From the NCBI GenBank assembly GCA_964623505.1, contig CAZUSP010000001.1, forward strand, positions 1 to 54,043: 54,043 nucleotides of DNA, in the 5' to 3' direction. The notes under the pieces were generated by a model. The model was not told where the DNA came from, made no database searches, and saw only the letters and a program-made list of their open reading frames with translations. Origin of the DNA: CAZUSP01 sp964623505. GTDB taxonomy: Bacteria > Patescibacteriota > Minisyncoccia > Minisyncoccales > UBA1441. Both the position numbers and the translations under genes were made by a program. Shown one piece after another: positions 8,588 to 16,775 of this stretch (position 1 is the stretch's first letter; the number at the start of each line of letters is the position of its first letter).

Positions 8588-8881
8588 ATGAAAAAAATAA
8601 AACCGGTATCAGACCATGTTTTGATCGAGCCCGTTTCAGAGAGGGAGAAGACCGAGAGCGGCATCATCATCCCGGAAACAGCCGATCGTGAATCGCCGGA
8701 ACAAGGAACGGTTGTCGCCGTTGGCCCCGGTAAGAAGCTTGACTCTGGCGACAGTCGACCAATGAGCATTAAAAAGGGCGACAAGGTCATCTTCTCTAAG
8801 TATGGTCCGACGGAAATATCAGTTGACGGCAAGGATTATCTTATGGCGCGAGAGGATGACATCTTGGCTATCATTGAATAA
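8588..8881 (+). CDS. groS: Co-chaperonin GroES
   Basis: A 97-residue GroES. It opens with KIKPVSDHVLIEPV, has the mobile-loop region ERETESGIIIPETA-like segment and KKGDKVIFSKYGPTEI. GroES caps the GroEL cavity as a heptamer during ATP-driven folding. A likely promoter lies upstream; groEL follows after 16 bases as the second gene of the operon. Confidence 0.97.
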   Translation: MKKIKPVSDHVLIEPVSEREKTESGIIIPETADRESPEQGTVVAVGPGKKLDSGDSRPMSIKKGDKVIFSKYGPTEISVDGKDYLMAREDDILAIIE

Positions 8882-8897
8882 TTAATTTAAAATAAAT

Positions 8898-10514
8898 ATG
8901 CCAAAAGAAATTAAATATCATGAAGAGGCTCGTGAAAAGTTGAAATCTGGCCTGGACAAGCTGGCCAATGTTGTTCGGGTAACGCTTGGTCCCAAGGGTC
9001 GGAATGTCATTCTTGAGAAAGGCTACGGTGGTCCGATTATTACCAATGACGGAGTAACTATCGCTGAAGAAATCGAATTATCTGATAAGACCGAGAACTT
9101 GGGGGCTCAGATTGTCAAAGAGGTGGCCTCTAAAACTGGTGAAGTAGCTGGCGACGGTACGACCACGGCAGTGGTCCTGACTCAAGCGATCGCCAGCGAA
9201 GGAATGAAAAATGTCACCGCCGGATCAGATCCGCTGGCCATTAAAAGAGGAATTACCAAAGGGGTCAAGGTCTTGATCAAAGCGCTAGAGCAGTCGTCCA
9301 AGAAAATTACCAACAAAGCTGAAATTGCCCAAGTGGCCACCATCTCGGCGGAAGATGCCGAACTGGGCAACCTGATCGCTGACATCCTGACCGAGGTTGG
9401 CCCCAATGGGGTGGTGACTATTGAAGAATCCAAGACCTTTGGTCTGTCGAAAGAGATGGTCAAGGGTCTTCAAATAGACAAGGGTTATATCTCGCCTTAT
9501 ATGGTTACGGATCAAGAGCGGATGAGGGCGGAGATGAAGAATCCGATGATTCTGATTACTGATCGAAAGATATCAGCTTTAGCCGAGATATTGCCCATCT
9601 TGGAGAAGATGGCTGAGTCGGGCAAGAAAGAGTTAGTCATTGTGGCTGAAGATGTCGACGGCCAAGCCTTGGCTACCCTGATCATCAACAAGATCAAGGG
9701 GGTCTTTAATACGTTGGCGGTCAAAGCGCCGGGTTTTGGCAGTCGGACCAAGGAGATGCTTGAGGACATTGCCACTGTTACCGGTGGCCGGGTTATTACG
9801 GAGGACAAGGGTATGAAGCTTGAGAATGCCCAACTTGATGATCTTGGCCAGGCGGAAAAAGTGGTTTCTACTAAAGATGACACCATCATCATCAACGGTC
9901 GAGGAGATCAATCTGAAATAGAAAAAAGGATCGGCGCTTTAGCGCAGGCCGAGAAAGAAGCGGAGTCCGATTTTGAACGCAAAAAGATACAGGAAAGAAA
10001 GGCTAAGCTGACCGGTGGGGTGGCGATTGTTAGAGTTGGGGCGCCGACCGAGGCAGAGCAGAAGGCGCGACAACATAAAGCCGAAGACGCCTTAGCGGCT
10101 ACCCAGGCGGCCATTGAAGAAGGTATTGTTCCCGGAGGCGGAGTTGCTCTATTGCGAGCCGGCGAATCGCTCGACAAGGTCGAGGTGAAAGGAGAAGAAA
10201 AGGTCGGCTTGAGGATATTGGAAAAAGCCATTCAGGCGCCGATTCGAGGAATTGCCGAGAATGCCGCGTTCGAGGGTTCAGTCGTGGTTGACCGGGTCCT
10301 AACCGGCAAAGGTGGATTTGGCTTCAATGCCTTGACTGGTGAGTATGAGGATTTAATCAAAGCGGGTGTGATCGATCCAACTAAGGTTTGTCGAACAGCT
10401 CTGGAAAATGCCTCTTCGGCGGCCATGATGCTTTTGACTACCGAGGCAACGGTGACTGATGTTCCCGAAGAAAAGCCGGCTGCTCCGGGCTACGGGGAAA
10501 TGGCTGGAATGTAA
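8898..10514 (+). CDS. groL: Chaperonin GroEL
   Basis: A 538-residue GroEL of normal length. TLGPKGRNVILEKGYGGP, the nucleotide site GDGTTTAVVLTQAI and the apical-domain strand GYISPYMVTDQERMRAE are all present. The C-terminus is PGYGEMAGM, a shortened form of the GGM-rich tail. It folds proteins in the cytoplasm with GroES. Single-copy in this window and co-transcribed with groS. Confidence 0.98.
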   Translation: MPKEIKYHEEAREKLKSGLDKLANVVRVTLGPKGRNVILEKGYGGPIITNDGVTIAEEIELSDKTENLGAQIVKEVASKTGEVAGDGTTTAVVLTQAIASEGMKNVTAGSDPLAIKRGITKGVKVLIKALEQSSKKITNKAEIAQVATISAEDAELGNLIADILTEVGPNGVVTIEESKTFGLSKEMVKGLQIDKGYISPYMVTDQERMRAEMKNPMILITDRKISALAEILPILEKMAESGKKELVIVAEDVDGQALATLIINKIKGVFNTLAVKAPGFGSRTKEMLEDIATVTGGRVITEDKGMKLENAQLDDLGQAEKVVSTKDDTIIINGRGDQSEIEKRIGALAQAEKEAESDFERKKIQERKAKLTGGVAIVRVGAPTEAEQKARQHKAEDALAATQAAIEEGIVPGGGVALLRAGESLDKVEVKGEEKVGLRILEKAIQAPIRGIAENAAFEGSVVVDRVLTGKGGFGFNALTGEYEDLIKAGVIDPTKVCRTALENASSAAMMLLTTEATVTDVPEEKPAAPGYGEMAGM

Positions 10515-10552
10515 AAAAGAAAAAAGATGAATATTGCAAAGGCCCCCTCTGG

Positions 10553-10582
10553 TTGATAACCGGGAGTCCTTTGAGTTATAAT
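10553..10582 (+). promoter_or_regulatory. Promoter of lemA-htpX
   Basis: TTGATA at 10553-10558, 18-bp spacer, TATAAT at 10577-10582; the lemA ATG follows 23 bases later. Confidence 0.6.
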
Positions 10583-10605
10583 AAGAACATAATTAAATCA
10601 GTAAC

Positions 10606-11160
10606 ATGAATTTCATTTATTCTATTTTAGGAATAGTGGCGGTTGTTCTGCTCTGGGTGGTGTATGCCTATAATCGATTGATTAAATTGCGCCAAAGAGC
10701 CAAAGAAGCTTGGGCCGACATTGATGTTCAGCTTAAAAGACGGTATGATCTCATTCCAAATTTATTAGAAACAGTCAAGGGTTATGCCCGGCACGAGAAG
10801 GATGTATTTGATAATGTAACTCGAGCCCGGGCTTCGGCGGTCAATGCCCAGACGGTTGGCGAGCATGCTCGGGCCGAGAATGCCTTGTCGCAGACTCTTA
10901 AATCCTTGTTTGCGGTCGCCGAGAATTATCCTGAATTAAAGGCTTCGCAGAACTTCATGGCTTTACAGCAAGAGTTAGCTGAGACCGAGAACAAGATTCA
11001 ATCTTCTCGCCGTTTCTACAACCGGAATGTTCGCGATCTTAATATTAGAATTGAGAGTTTTCCGGACAACATGGTGGCTGGAATATTCAAGTTTGAGAAA
11101 GCCAGTCTGTTTGAGCTGGAGGACGAGGCCGCTCGGCAAGCCCCCAAGGTAAGTTTTTAA
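10606..11160 (+). CDS. lemA: LemA family protein
   Basis: A 184-residue LemA. One N-terminal membrane helix (residues 3-22) is followed by the helical-bundle signature YNRLIKLRQRAKEAWADIDV, then KRRYDLIPNLLETVKGYA and NRNVRDLNIRIESFP. LemA proteins are membrane-anchored helical bundles of poorly defined role, often paired with the HtpX protease, as here (1 base apart). Confidence 0.95.
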   Translation: MNFIYSILGIVAVVLLWVVYAYNRLIKLRQRAKEAWADIDVQLKRRYDLIPNLLETVKGYARHEKDVFDNVTRARASAVNAQTVGEHARAENALSQTLKSLFAVAENYPELKASQNFMALQQELAETENKIQSSRRFYNRNVRDLNIRIESFPDNMVAGIFKFEKASLFELEDEAARQAPKVSF

Positions 11161-11161
11161 A

Positions 11162-12052
11162 ATGCCAAATCTCTACAGTCAGGCCGAGAGCAATATTCGC
11201 CGCACTTGGTTGCTGATGATTATTCTGATGACGTTTATCATCGGCCTGGGGTGGTTTTTGGGTTATTGGTTTGAATCTTGGTTTATCCTGGGGTTTGCCA
11301 TTATCTGGAGCTTGATCATGAATTTCTTTGCTTATTGGCACGCTGATAAGCTGGTTTTAAAGATGATGAGAGCTAGGCCGGCGACCATAGAAAATGAGCC
11401 GGAACTTTATCGCCTAACCGAGAATCTGGCTATTTCAGCTGGTTTGCCGATGCCGAAGCTTTATGTGATGGAAGAAAGGCAGCCCAATGCCTTGGCCACC
11501 GGCCGAAATGATAAGAATGCGGCGGTGGTGGTCACTCGGGGATTGATGGAGCGGCTTAATCGTGCTGAATTGGAGGGAGTTATTGCCCATGAATTGGCTC
11601 ACATCCAAAATCGTGATATCTTGTTGGGAACAGCAGTTATCATTCTGGTCGGAGCCATTGCCGTGATTTCTAATTTAGCCATTCGGATGAGTTTGTGGCA
11701 GGGAGGAAATCGGCGGCAAAGCAATCCGATAATACTGATCATTGGCATAATTGGGATTATTTTGGCTCCTTTGGCGGCGGTCCTGATTAAGGCCGCCCTC
11801 TCGCGTCGCCGAGAGTTTTTGGCCGATGCCTCGGGTGCTTTAATCACTCGCTATCCGGAAGGGCTGGCGGGAGCCCTGGCCAAGATATCAAGCGACCCCA
11901 GTCCAATGACCCGAGCCGACACAGCCAGTGCCCACTTGTTTGTTGTTTCTCCGTTCAGGGGCGAACAGGCCGAAAGTGCTTTGATCAAAATATTTTCTAC
12001 TCATCCGCCAGTCGAAGAGAGGATCAAGAGATTAATTGATAAAAAAGAGTAG
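11162..12052 (+). CDS. htpX: Membrane zinc metalloprotease HtpX
   Basis: A 296-residue M48 peptidase. Two N-terminal membrane helices, the zinc motif HELAH at residues 143-147 and the third ligand in EFLADASGA (Glu 218) are all present, with two further helices between them. HtpX cleaves damaged membrane proteins at the cytoplasmic face. Second gene of the lemA-htpX operon; its stop codon directly abuts tRNA-Ser. Confidence 0.96.
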   Translation: MPNLYSQAESNIRRTWLLMIILMTFIIGLGWFLGYWFESWFILGFAIIWSLIMNFFAYWHADKLVLKMMRARPATIENEPELYRLTENLAISAGLPMPKLYVMEERQPNALATGRNDKNAAVVVTRGLMERLNRAELEGVIAHELAHIQNRDILLGTAVIILVGAIAVISNLAIRMSLWQGGNRRQSNPIILIIGIIGIILAPLAAVLIKAALSRRREFLADASGALITRYPEGLAGALAKISSDPSPMTRADTASAHLFVVSPFRGEQAESALIKIFSTHPPVEERIKRLIDKKE

Positions 12053-12140
12053 GGAGAGATGCCAGAGTGGTTTAATGGAACGGCTTGGAAAGCCGTGCCT
12101 CGTAAGGGGCTCGTGGGTTCGAATCCCACTCTCTCCGCCA
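12053..12140 (+). tRNA. tRNA-Ser(GGA)
   Basis: An 88-nt class II tRNA: acceptor GGAGAGA pairs with TCTCTCC, the anticodon loop TTGGAAA gives GGA, the variable arm is long, the T loop is TTCGAAT and CCA is encoded. It begins on the base after the htpX stop, so it may be processed from the lemA-htpX transcript. The AT-rich accessory island starts right after it. Confidence 0.97.
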
Positions 12141-12260
12141 GTTGGAATTTGTAAAGGAATTTGACGCCTCGCGTCTCGCTGCGGCTCGGCGCTCGGCTAC
12201 CAGTTTATATTCATTTTTGGCTGAAAAAGAAAATTAAATAATAAAAGAAAATTTTTCATT

Positions 12261-12914
12261 ATGAAAACAATAAATAAATGTTCTTTCCATAGATGGTGGA
12301 AATAAGCCATTGAAAATTCTTCGCCAAGATACAGAGAATGGATTAAAAAAGAGGAAATTTGGTTGCGAGAAAACATTAAAAAGAACTCTTCAGTTTTAGA
12401 TGTGGGTTGTGGATTTGGTAAAGACACAAAATTACTCATAAATATTGCTAAAAATATTAGCGGAATTGACTATGACCGAGAGGCAATAAAAGAAGCGAGA
12501 AAAGACCTCTCTCAATTTAGAAATGTTAAGATATTTTTGGAGAATGCGGAAAATATGCATTTTGAAAATAATACTTTCGATTATGTTATTTGTATGGGTA
12601 ATACTTTTGGCAATTTCGGTAAAAACAAACTTAAAATATTGAAAGAGATGAAAAGGGTAGCCAAGAGAAAAGGAAAAATAATCATAGGCGTATATTCAGA
12701 GAAAGCATCGCCAATCAGAATTGATGTGTATAAAAAAACGAAGGTAAAAATTAAAAAGACAAGCAAAGACGGAACAGTTATTACTACAGAAGGTTTAATT
12801 TCCGAGTAATTTTCAAAAGAAAAATTAAAAAATATTTTCAAAAAAGCTGGTTTAAGTGTTAGGATTATTAACTTGAATTCCATATCTTATATTTGCGAAG
12901 CAGTTAAAAAATAA
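12261..12914 (+). pseudogene. Class I SAM-dependent methyltransferase, broken by two stop codons
   Basis: One continuous frame of 217 codons runs from the ATG at 12261 to a TAA at 12912, interrupted by TAA at 12303-12305 and at 12807-12809. The middle part carries the SAM-binding motif LDVGCGFGKDTKLL, an acidic strand-2 end (GIDYDREAI) and FDYVICMGN. The last 34 codons after the second stop (FSKEKLKNIFKKAGL...) are a normal methyltransferase C-terminus, so the stop is internal rather than natural. The longest intact piece is 12363-12809. AT-rich composition differs from the htpX side. Substrate unknown. Confidence 0.75.
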
Positions 12915-12977
12915 ATTTTCTGCCGCCAAAGAAAAACTGGAAATTGTTAAAGAATGCGGCGAAACCGTCGCGGCTGC

Positions 12978-13008
12978 CTGCCTCGCCCCGCTCGGCGGGG
13001 CGAGGCAG
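12978..13008. repeat. Perfect 13-bp hairpin, GC-rich
   Basis: CTGCCTCGCCCCG, a 5-base loop, then its exact complement. It stands out against AT-rich surroundings. There is no T-run on either side, so it is not an obvious terminator. The stretch 12915-13152 holds nothing else I can identify. Confidence 0.7.
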
Positions 13009-13152
13009 AAAATTCGTTCGGGCTATATTCAGAATACACCGCCAGTTAGGAAATGAAGTCATTGGCTCGCCCGCCACACGGGTTCGTCAGCTGATTTTGA
13101 AGCAGAAATTTAATTTTTTGTCTTTCAGAATAAAGTTCGAGCTGACATTTTT

Positions 13153-13383
13153 TCAGATTCTTTGGCAGTTTGCCTTTTCGCTTCTACTTTCGAGTGAGGC
13201 GGATGGAAGAGGAGGCGATGGGAATTCTACCCGCCGAAACCCGTTAATGAAATCGGTTCGGATATCTTCAGGCACCCTTATCCCTTCCCAAATAATTTGC
13301 CATTGCGCTAAAAGAACATTTTTGAGAGAGAAGCCGGTTAATTCTTCTCTTTCTTCAAAAGTCAAACGATAATATGTTTCCAT
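13153..13383 (-). pseudogene. Remnant of an IS30-type transposase N-terminus
   Basis: The first 14 or so codons from the ATG at 13383 (METYYRLTFEEREEL) match the start of IS30-family transposases. The rest of the open frame does not, suggesting an internal deletion fused it to other DNA. The ATG lies immediately inside the 52-bp terminal sequence 13384-13435, as expected for the start of an insertion sequence. Assignment rests on this short match and its position. Confidence 0.5.
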
Positions 13384-13435
13384 AGAATTTAATGCTTTAA
13401 TTTTTTATGATATCCTACCATAATGTTGCGTTAAA
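13384..13435 (-). repeat. IS30-type terminal sequence, copy A
   Basis: 52 bp that match 15161-15212 in inverted orientation with two differences. The outer tip reads TTTAACGCAACA. Confidence 0.85.
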
Positions 13436-13468
13436 TTCTTGAATCTGGTAAGATATCGAAAATGCAAA

Positions 13469-13633
13469 ATGAAAATAGGAGATTTTGTTTTTGATCAAAG
13501 TTTTTCCAAAGAAACAATGCGGGGTCAAATTTTAAAGGTCTTATTAATAGAAAATGATAAAATAAAAGAAGTAATCCCAATAAATATTGAAATTAACAGC
13601 TTTTTCCAGTCTGAAATTTATGATAAAAATTAA
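13469..13633 (+). CDS. Small hypothetical protein
   Basis: 54 residues from the ATG at 13469 (MKIGDFVFDQSFSKET...), overlapping the next gene's start by 14 bases. Charged and soluble-looking, with no recognised domain. It would be the first gene after the IS end and may be co-transcribed with the metallopeptidase. Existence is uncertain. Confidence 0.4.
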   Translation: MKIGDFVFDQSFSKETMRGQILKVLLIENDKIKEVIPINIEINSFFQSEIYDKN

Positions 13634-14915
13634 TTTTTACGATCGAGGACGGAATTTAATTTGGGCAATTGTTGTTTTAGCGGTCATTGGCTTAATAACC
13701 GGTGGCTTATATTATTTTTCAAAACAAATCCCAGAAAAAGCAGATAAATGCCTTAGAATATTTGGAAGCGGTGATCCTTCAAAAACACTGAAAATATTTG
13801 TTGTTCCTATCAATTATCCATCTGATAAATTAAGATATGATAAACCATATAATTTAGATGATTTCTCTCTTAATTTTGAAAATGATGCTTACCGATTTTT
13901 ATTCAGTAATTCAGAAGAACTAGGTTATGGCTTACTTACCGTAGAACCCTTTTCTTCACATTTAGATAAAATCAGCGTGTTTATTTTACCTGAAGAATGT
14001 CAATTTCAATGTATTAATGATGCAACCCCAGATTATCCTTCTTTCTTTAATGAAAAGTTAAAAGAATGTAAATACTTTGAGAAAGATTACTTAACAAACC
14101 CCAAGAGTTATGTTGTTGCCATCACAGGAGAAAAAGAAACCCCAGAAAATCTATGTTTAGAATGTGGTGGCGGACCTCTGGTGGCTTGTGCCAACAGAGA
14201 ATTTTTTATCGGATATGAGGAAACAGTTACCACTTTTCGCCATGAATTAGGACATCAATTTGGACTAGGAGATATTTATGGCCCGGCACATTATAATGGA
14301 CACATTGTACAATATTTTTACTCACATGGGGGTTATGATGATTTCTGGAAATTTTATAAAGATATAAGAATAGAAGGTATCGAAGTACCCAATTGTGACT
14401 TTGAAGCAGGTTGTCCTAAATGGTGTAGCGGAAAACCGGTAGAAAAACCAATCACTCCCTGCAGTCAATATAAATCAGAAAGAGAATGCAATGCCCATTG
14501 GGAAGGTAAAGATTGTTTTTGGGCACCAACTCCCCACCCTTATTTCAAGGAACAGTGTATTAGAGCCACTAGTTTTCCGATTAATTGGCAGGAATTTAAT
14601 AGTGGTACCTCCTGCATTGAGGGTGCGGGCTGTTATTATGGATGTCTAGGTTATGGAGAACAAGGCCATGGATGGAGATCGCATTTTACAGGAGATTTAG
14701 CCGCCCAATGGATAGATTCAAGGGGTAGAAAACATGGATTTGATCCGGTGTCTGGAAGATTTCTGAGAGAGATTTTAGAATGTTGTTTTCCAAAAGATTG
14801 TGGAAATTATAATTATCAAAAATGCTCTGACTTTGTCAAAAAATATTCTGCCTCACATCCCCACAAATATTTATTTCCTTTCAGGCACTCCTCTTGTAAT
14901 ATCTGTTTAGAATAA
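13620..14915 (+). CDS. Membrane-anchored HExxHxxGxxD metallopeptidase-like protein
   Basis: 431 residues from the ATG at 13620. An N-terminal anchor resembling a prepilin-type segment (RGRNLIWAIVVLAVIGLITG) is followed by an exported domain. HELGHQFGLGD at residues 208-218 is the extended metzincin-type zinc motif HExxHxxGxxD. The C-terminal 200 residues are rich in Cys (about 20), suggesting disulfides. I do not recognise a named family. A broken relative lies at 16776-18164 with the same anchor style and motif order. Likely a surface protease; substrate unknown. Confidence 0.7.
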   Translation: MIKINFYDRGRNLIWAIVVLAVIGLITGGLYYFSKQIPEKADKCLRIFGSGDPSKTLKIFVVPINYPSDKLRYDKPYNLDDFSLNFENDAYRFLFSNSEELGYGLLTVEPFSSHLDKISVFILPEECQFQCINDATPDYPSFFNEKLKECKYFEKDYLTNPKSYVVAITGEKETPENLCLECGGGPLVACANREFFIGYEETVTTFRHELGHQFGLGDIYGPAHYNGHIVQYFYSHGGYDDFWKFYKDIRIEGIEVPNCDFEAGCPKWCSGKPVEKPITPCSQYKSERECNAHWEGKDCFWAPTPHPYFKEQCIRATSFPINWQEFNSGTSCIEGAGCYYGCLGYGEQGHGWRSHFTGDLAAQWIDSRGRKHGFDPVSGRFLREILECCFPKDCGNYNYQKCSDFVKKYSASHPHKYLFPFRHSSCNICLE

Positions 14916-14951
14916 TCTTGACTTGAACTTTGGCAATGATAACTATCAATT

Positions 14952-15153
14952 CTAATTTTTGAGACTCCAACCCGCCAGTGGCCCATGAAAATTGCCTCGA
15001 ACTACTGGTTCTAAAATGATAATTTCAGTATTTTTGGACAATCTTAAAATCTGTTCGGTTATCTGATCAGTTGTCTGTCGTGAAACTTCTTTTTTGCATT
15101 TCGGACAATGGGGCTTGCCAATCCGAGCAAATAAAAGACGTAATAAACTAGAT
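14952..15153 (-). pseudogene. Fragment of uvrA
   Basis: An open stretch without a start codon reads LLRLLFARIGKPHCPKCKK, then QTTDQITEQILRLS and ILEPVVRG, matching the part of UvrA after its first ATPase segment that enters the zinc-containing region. The match ends at about 14990 and a stop follows. It abuts the IS end at 15161. It is an isolated piece, not a functional excinuclease subunit. Confidence 0.7.
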
Positions 15154-15160
15154 GCAAGGA

Positions 15161-15212
15161 TTTAACGCAACATTATGGTAGGATACCATAAAAAATTAAA
15201 GCGTTAAATTCT
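15161..15212 (+). repeat. IS30-type terminal sequence, copy B
   Basis: Inverted partner of 13384-13435. Just beyond both copies is the same 17-base context TTCTTGAATCTRGTAAG. The two copies bracket the metallopeptidase and the uvrA fragment. Confidence 0.85.
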
Positions 15213-15246
15213 TGAATCTAGTAAGTTTGAAAAAGAAGTAAATATA

Positions 15247-15807
15247 GTGAATAGTAATTTTCCAGTGACCGAACTTTTGGTTACAAAAGAGCTCGAAGAA
15301 AAAGGTTTTACTCCATCAAAAATTGTTGATGAAATTGTTAGTAAAGAAAATCTAGTCTTGAAAAAAGCTCTCAGTATTTACACTCCAAAACCCTATTTTG
15401 ACCAAGCTTTTGCTTATCCTCTGGAAAAAATAAAAGATGTCGGCCCTTTTGGCAATATTAGAAAAAGCGGAGAAATAACTCTCCAGCATTTGGGAGTAGA
15501 CCTCGAAGCCGATATTGGCACTCCGGCCTTCTCCATTAATGATGGAATAGTTCGTCTTTCCCAAAAATTAACCAACTACGGGAAAACAATCATTATTGAC
15601 CACGGAATGAGAATTTTCTTCCCTTATTTACATCTGGACGAATTCAAAGTTTCTGAAGGAAAAGCAGCGAAAAGAGGAGAAATTATTGCTCTTTCTGGAA
15701 ACACTGGCTACTCGATAGAACTCCATTTACATTTATCAATAAAAATTAATAGGGCTAGCGTTGACCCACTGAGATTTATTGAGACATTAGAGAAAGGAAT
15801 GAAATAA
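15247..15807 (+). CDS. M23-type (LytM/duplicated hybrid) peptidase-like protein
   Basis: 186 residues. The C-terminal 120 residues have the M23 pattern: HLGVDLEADIGTPAF (His and Asp ligands), IIDHGMRIFFPYLHLDEF and LHLHLSI (the HxH motif), ending in DPLRF. Such enzymes cut peptide crosslinks in peptidoglycan. There is no signal peptide from the GTG at 15247 and the open frame reaches back only to the IS end, so the N-terminus may have been replaced or lost. Part of the AT-rich island. Confidence 0.72.
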   Translation: MNSNFPVTELLVTKELEEKGFTPSKIVDEIVSKENLVLKKALSIYTPKPYFDQAFAYPLEKIKDVGPFGNIRKSGEITLQHLGVDLEADIGTPAFSINDGIVRLSQKLTNYGKTIIIDHGMRIFFPYLHLDEFKVSEGKAAKRGEIIALSGNTGYSIELHLHLSIKINRASVDPLRFIETLEKGMK

Positions 15808-15848
15808 GAAAATTTGACCGGCAAAGCATTTTGAGATAGAATAAAAAT

Positions 15849-16307
15849 GTGGCAAACTTAATTGAAAAAAACCGAGAAAATTTAGAAAAAATTTTCAAAA
15901 AAGAAGGGGTAGTTTTGGCTTATTTGTTTGGATCCCAAGCGAAAGAAAAGGCGCATCATTTCTCAGATTTTGATTTCGGGGTTTTACTGAGTAAAAAGAT
16001 AAAACCCGATGAGCATTTTGATAAAAGTTTAAAAATTGCCATAGAAATTGGTAGGCTACTCAAAACTGATTACGTAGATGTTATTATTTTGAACCAAGCC
16101 AAGCCTTTTTTGAAGTATCAGATTGTTTTTTCGGGAAGACCAATTTTTATTAAAGATAAAGGGATTCAAATCCTTTTTGAAAATCAAGTGATGAAAGAAT
16201 ATCAAGATACAAAACATATATTAAAAACCTCTTTGGAGGCAATGATTAAAAGAATCAAAGAGGGAACTTTTGGTCAGCCTCCTAAAATTCATGTCCCCAG
16301 AAGTTAA
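15849..16307 (+). CDS. mntA: MntA-type nucleotidyltransferase antitoxin
   Basis: 152 residues from a GTG start. The minimal nucleotidyltransferase motif GSQAKEKAHHFSDFD (residues 28-42) gives GS-x10-DxD, with Asp 40 and Asp 42 as metal ligands; a third acidic site is in DYVDVIIL. In characterised MntA/HepT pairs this enzyme transfers AMP to a tyrosine on the HEPN toxin and silences it. The next gene overlaps by 17 bases and is that toxin type, so the pair is convincing. Confidence 0.85.
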   Translation: MANLIEKNRENLEKIFKKEGVVLAYLFGSQAKEKAHHFSDFDFGVLLSKKIKPDEHFDKSLKIAIEIGRLLKTDYVDVIILNQAKPFLKYQIVFSGRPIFIKDKGIQILFENQVMKEYQDTKHILKTSLEAMIKRIKEGTFGQPPKIHVPRS

Positions 16308-16719
16308 ATCTTCTATTTTGAAAAAGTTGAAAAAATTAGAAGAAGTAATTGAAAAATTGGAAGATCTAAAAAAGACTCCTTTTGAGAAATTCCTTGGAGA
16401 CGATAAAGCCCAGGGGGCAACTATGTATAACTTAATTATTGGAATAGAGGCAATTACTGATGTTGGAAATTATTTTCTGGCTGAAAAATTTAATAAAGCT
16501 GCTGAAACTTATGAGGATATAATAAAAGAGTTGAGAGAAACAAGAATAATTTCTGAAGAACTTTTCAAAAGATCCGAAGGAATGGCAAGATTTAGAAATA
16601 TTTTAGTTCATCTTTATGAAGAAATAGAGCCAGAAAAAGTCTATCAAAATCTCCAAAAAGCTCCTGAGACTTTTCGAGAGTTCGCTAAAGCCTATCAGGA
16701 ATTTTTAGAGAAAATCTAA
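16291..16719 (+). CDS. hepT: HepT-type HEPN ribonuclease toxin
   Basis: 142 residues from the ATG at 16291 inside the end of mntA. All-helical; the catalytic HEPN motif RX4HXY is present as RNILVHLY (Arg 102, His 107, Tyr 109), where the Tyr is the residue AMPylated in studied systems. Free toxin cleaves RNA. The overlap implies coupled translation. Intact motifs in both partners suggest the pair is still active within an otherwise decaying island. Confidence 0.85.
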   Translation: MSPEVKSSILKKLKKLEEVIEKLEDLKKTPFEKFLGDDKAQGATMYNLIIGIEAITDVGNYFLAEKFNKAAETYEDIIKELRETRIISEELFKRSEGMARFRNILVHLYEEIEPEKVYQNLQKAPETFREFAKAYQEFLEKI

Positions 16720-16775
16720 TTTTGTTCTCAACACAACATTTTTTTGATGGAAAATGAAAATGAAAGCAGAAACAC

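Noticed and set aside
9182..10426. Several minus-strand frames inside groEL
   Set aside because: They are antisense shadows of a conserved gene with no ribosome sites or domain matches.
10541..10575. Hairpin after groEL as a terminator
   Set aside because: AAAGG/CCTTT and GGTT/AACC can pair but the middle is mismatched and no T-run follows; the sequence instead holds the lemA -35 box.
12944..13372. 142-residue plus-strand frame rich in Arg and Pro
   Set aside because: It spans a GC hairpin and an antisense transposase remnant; composition is not protein-like.
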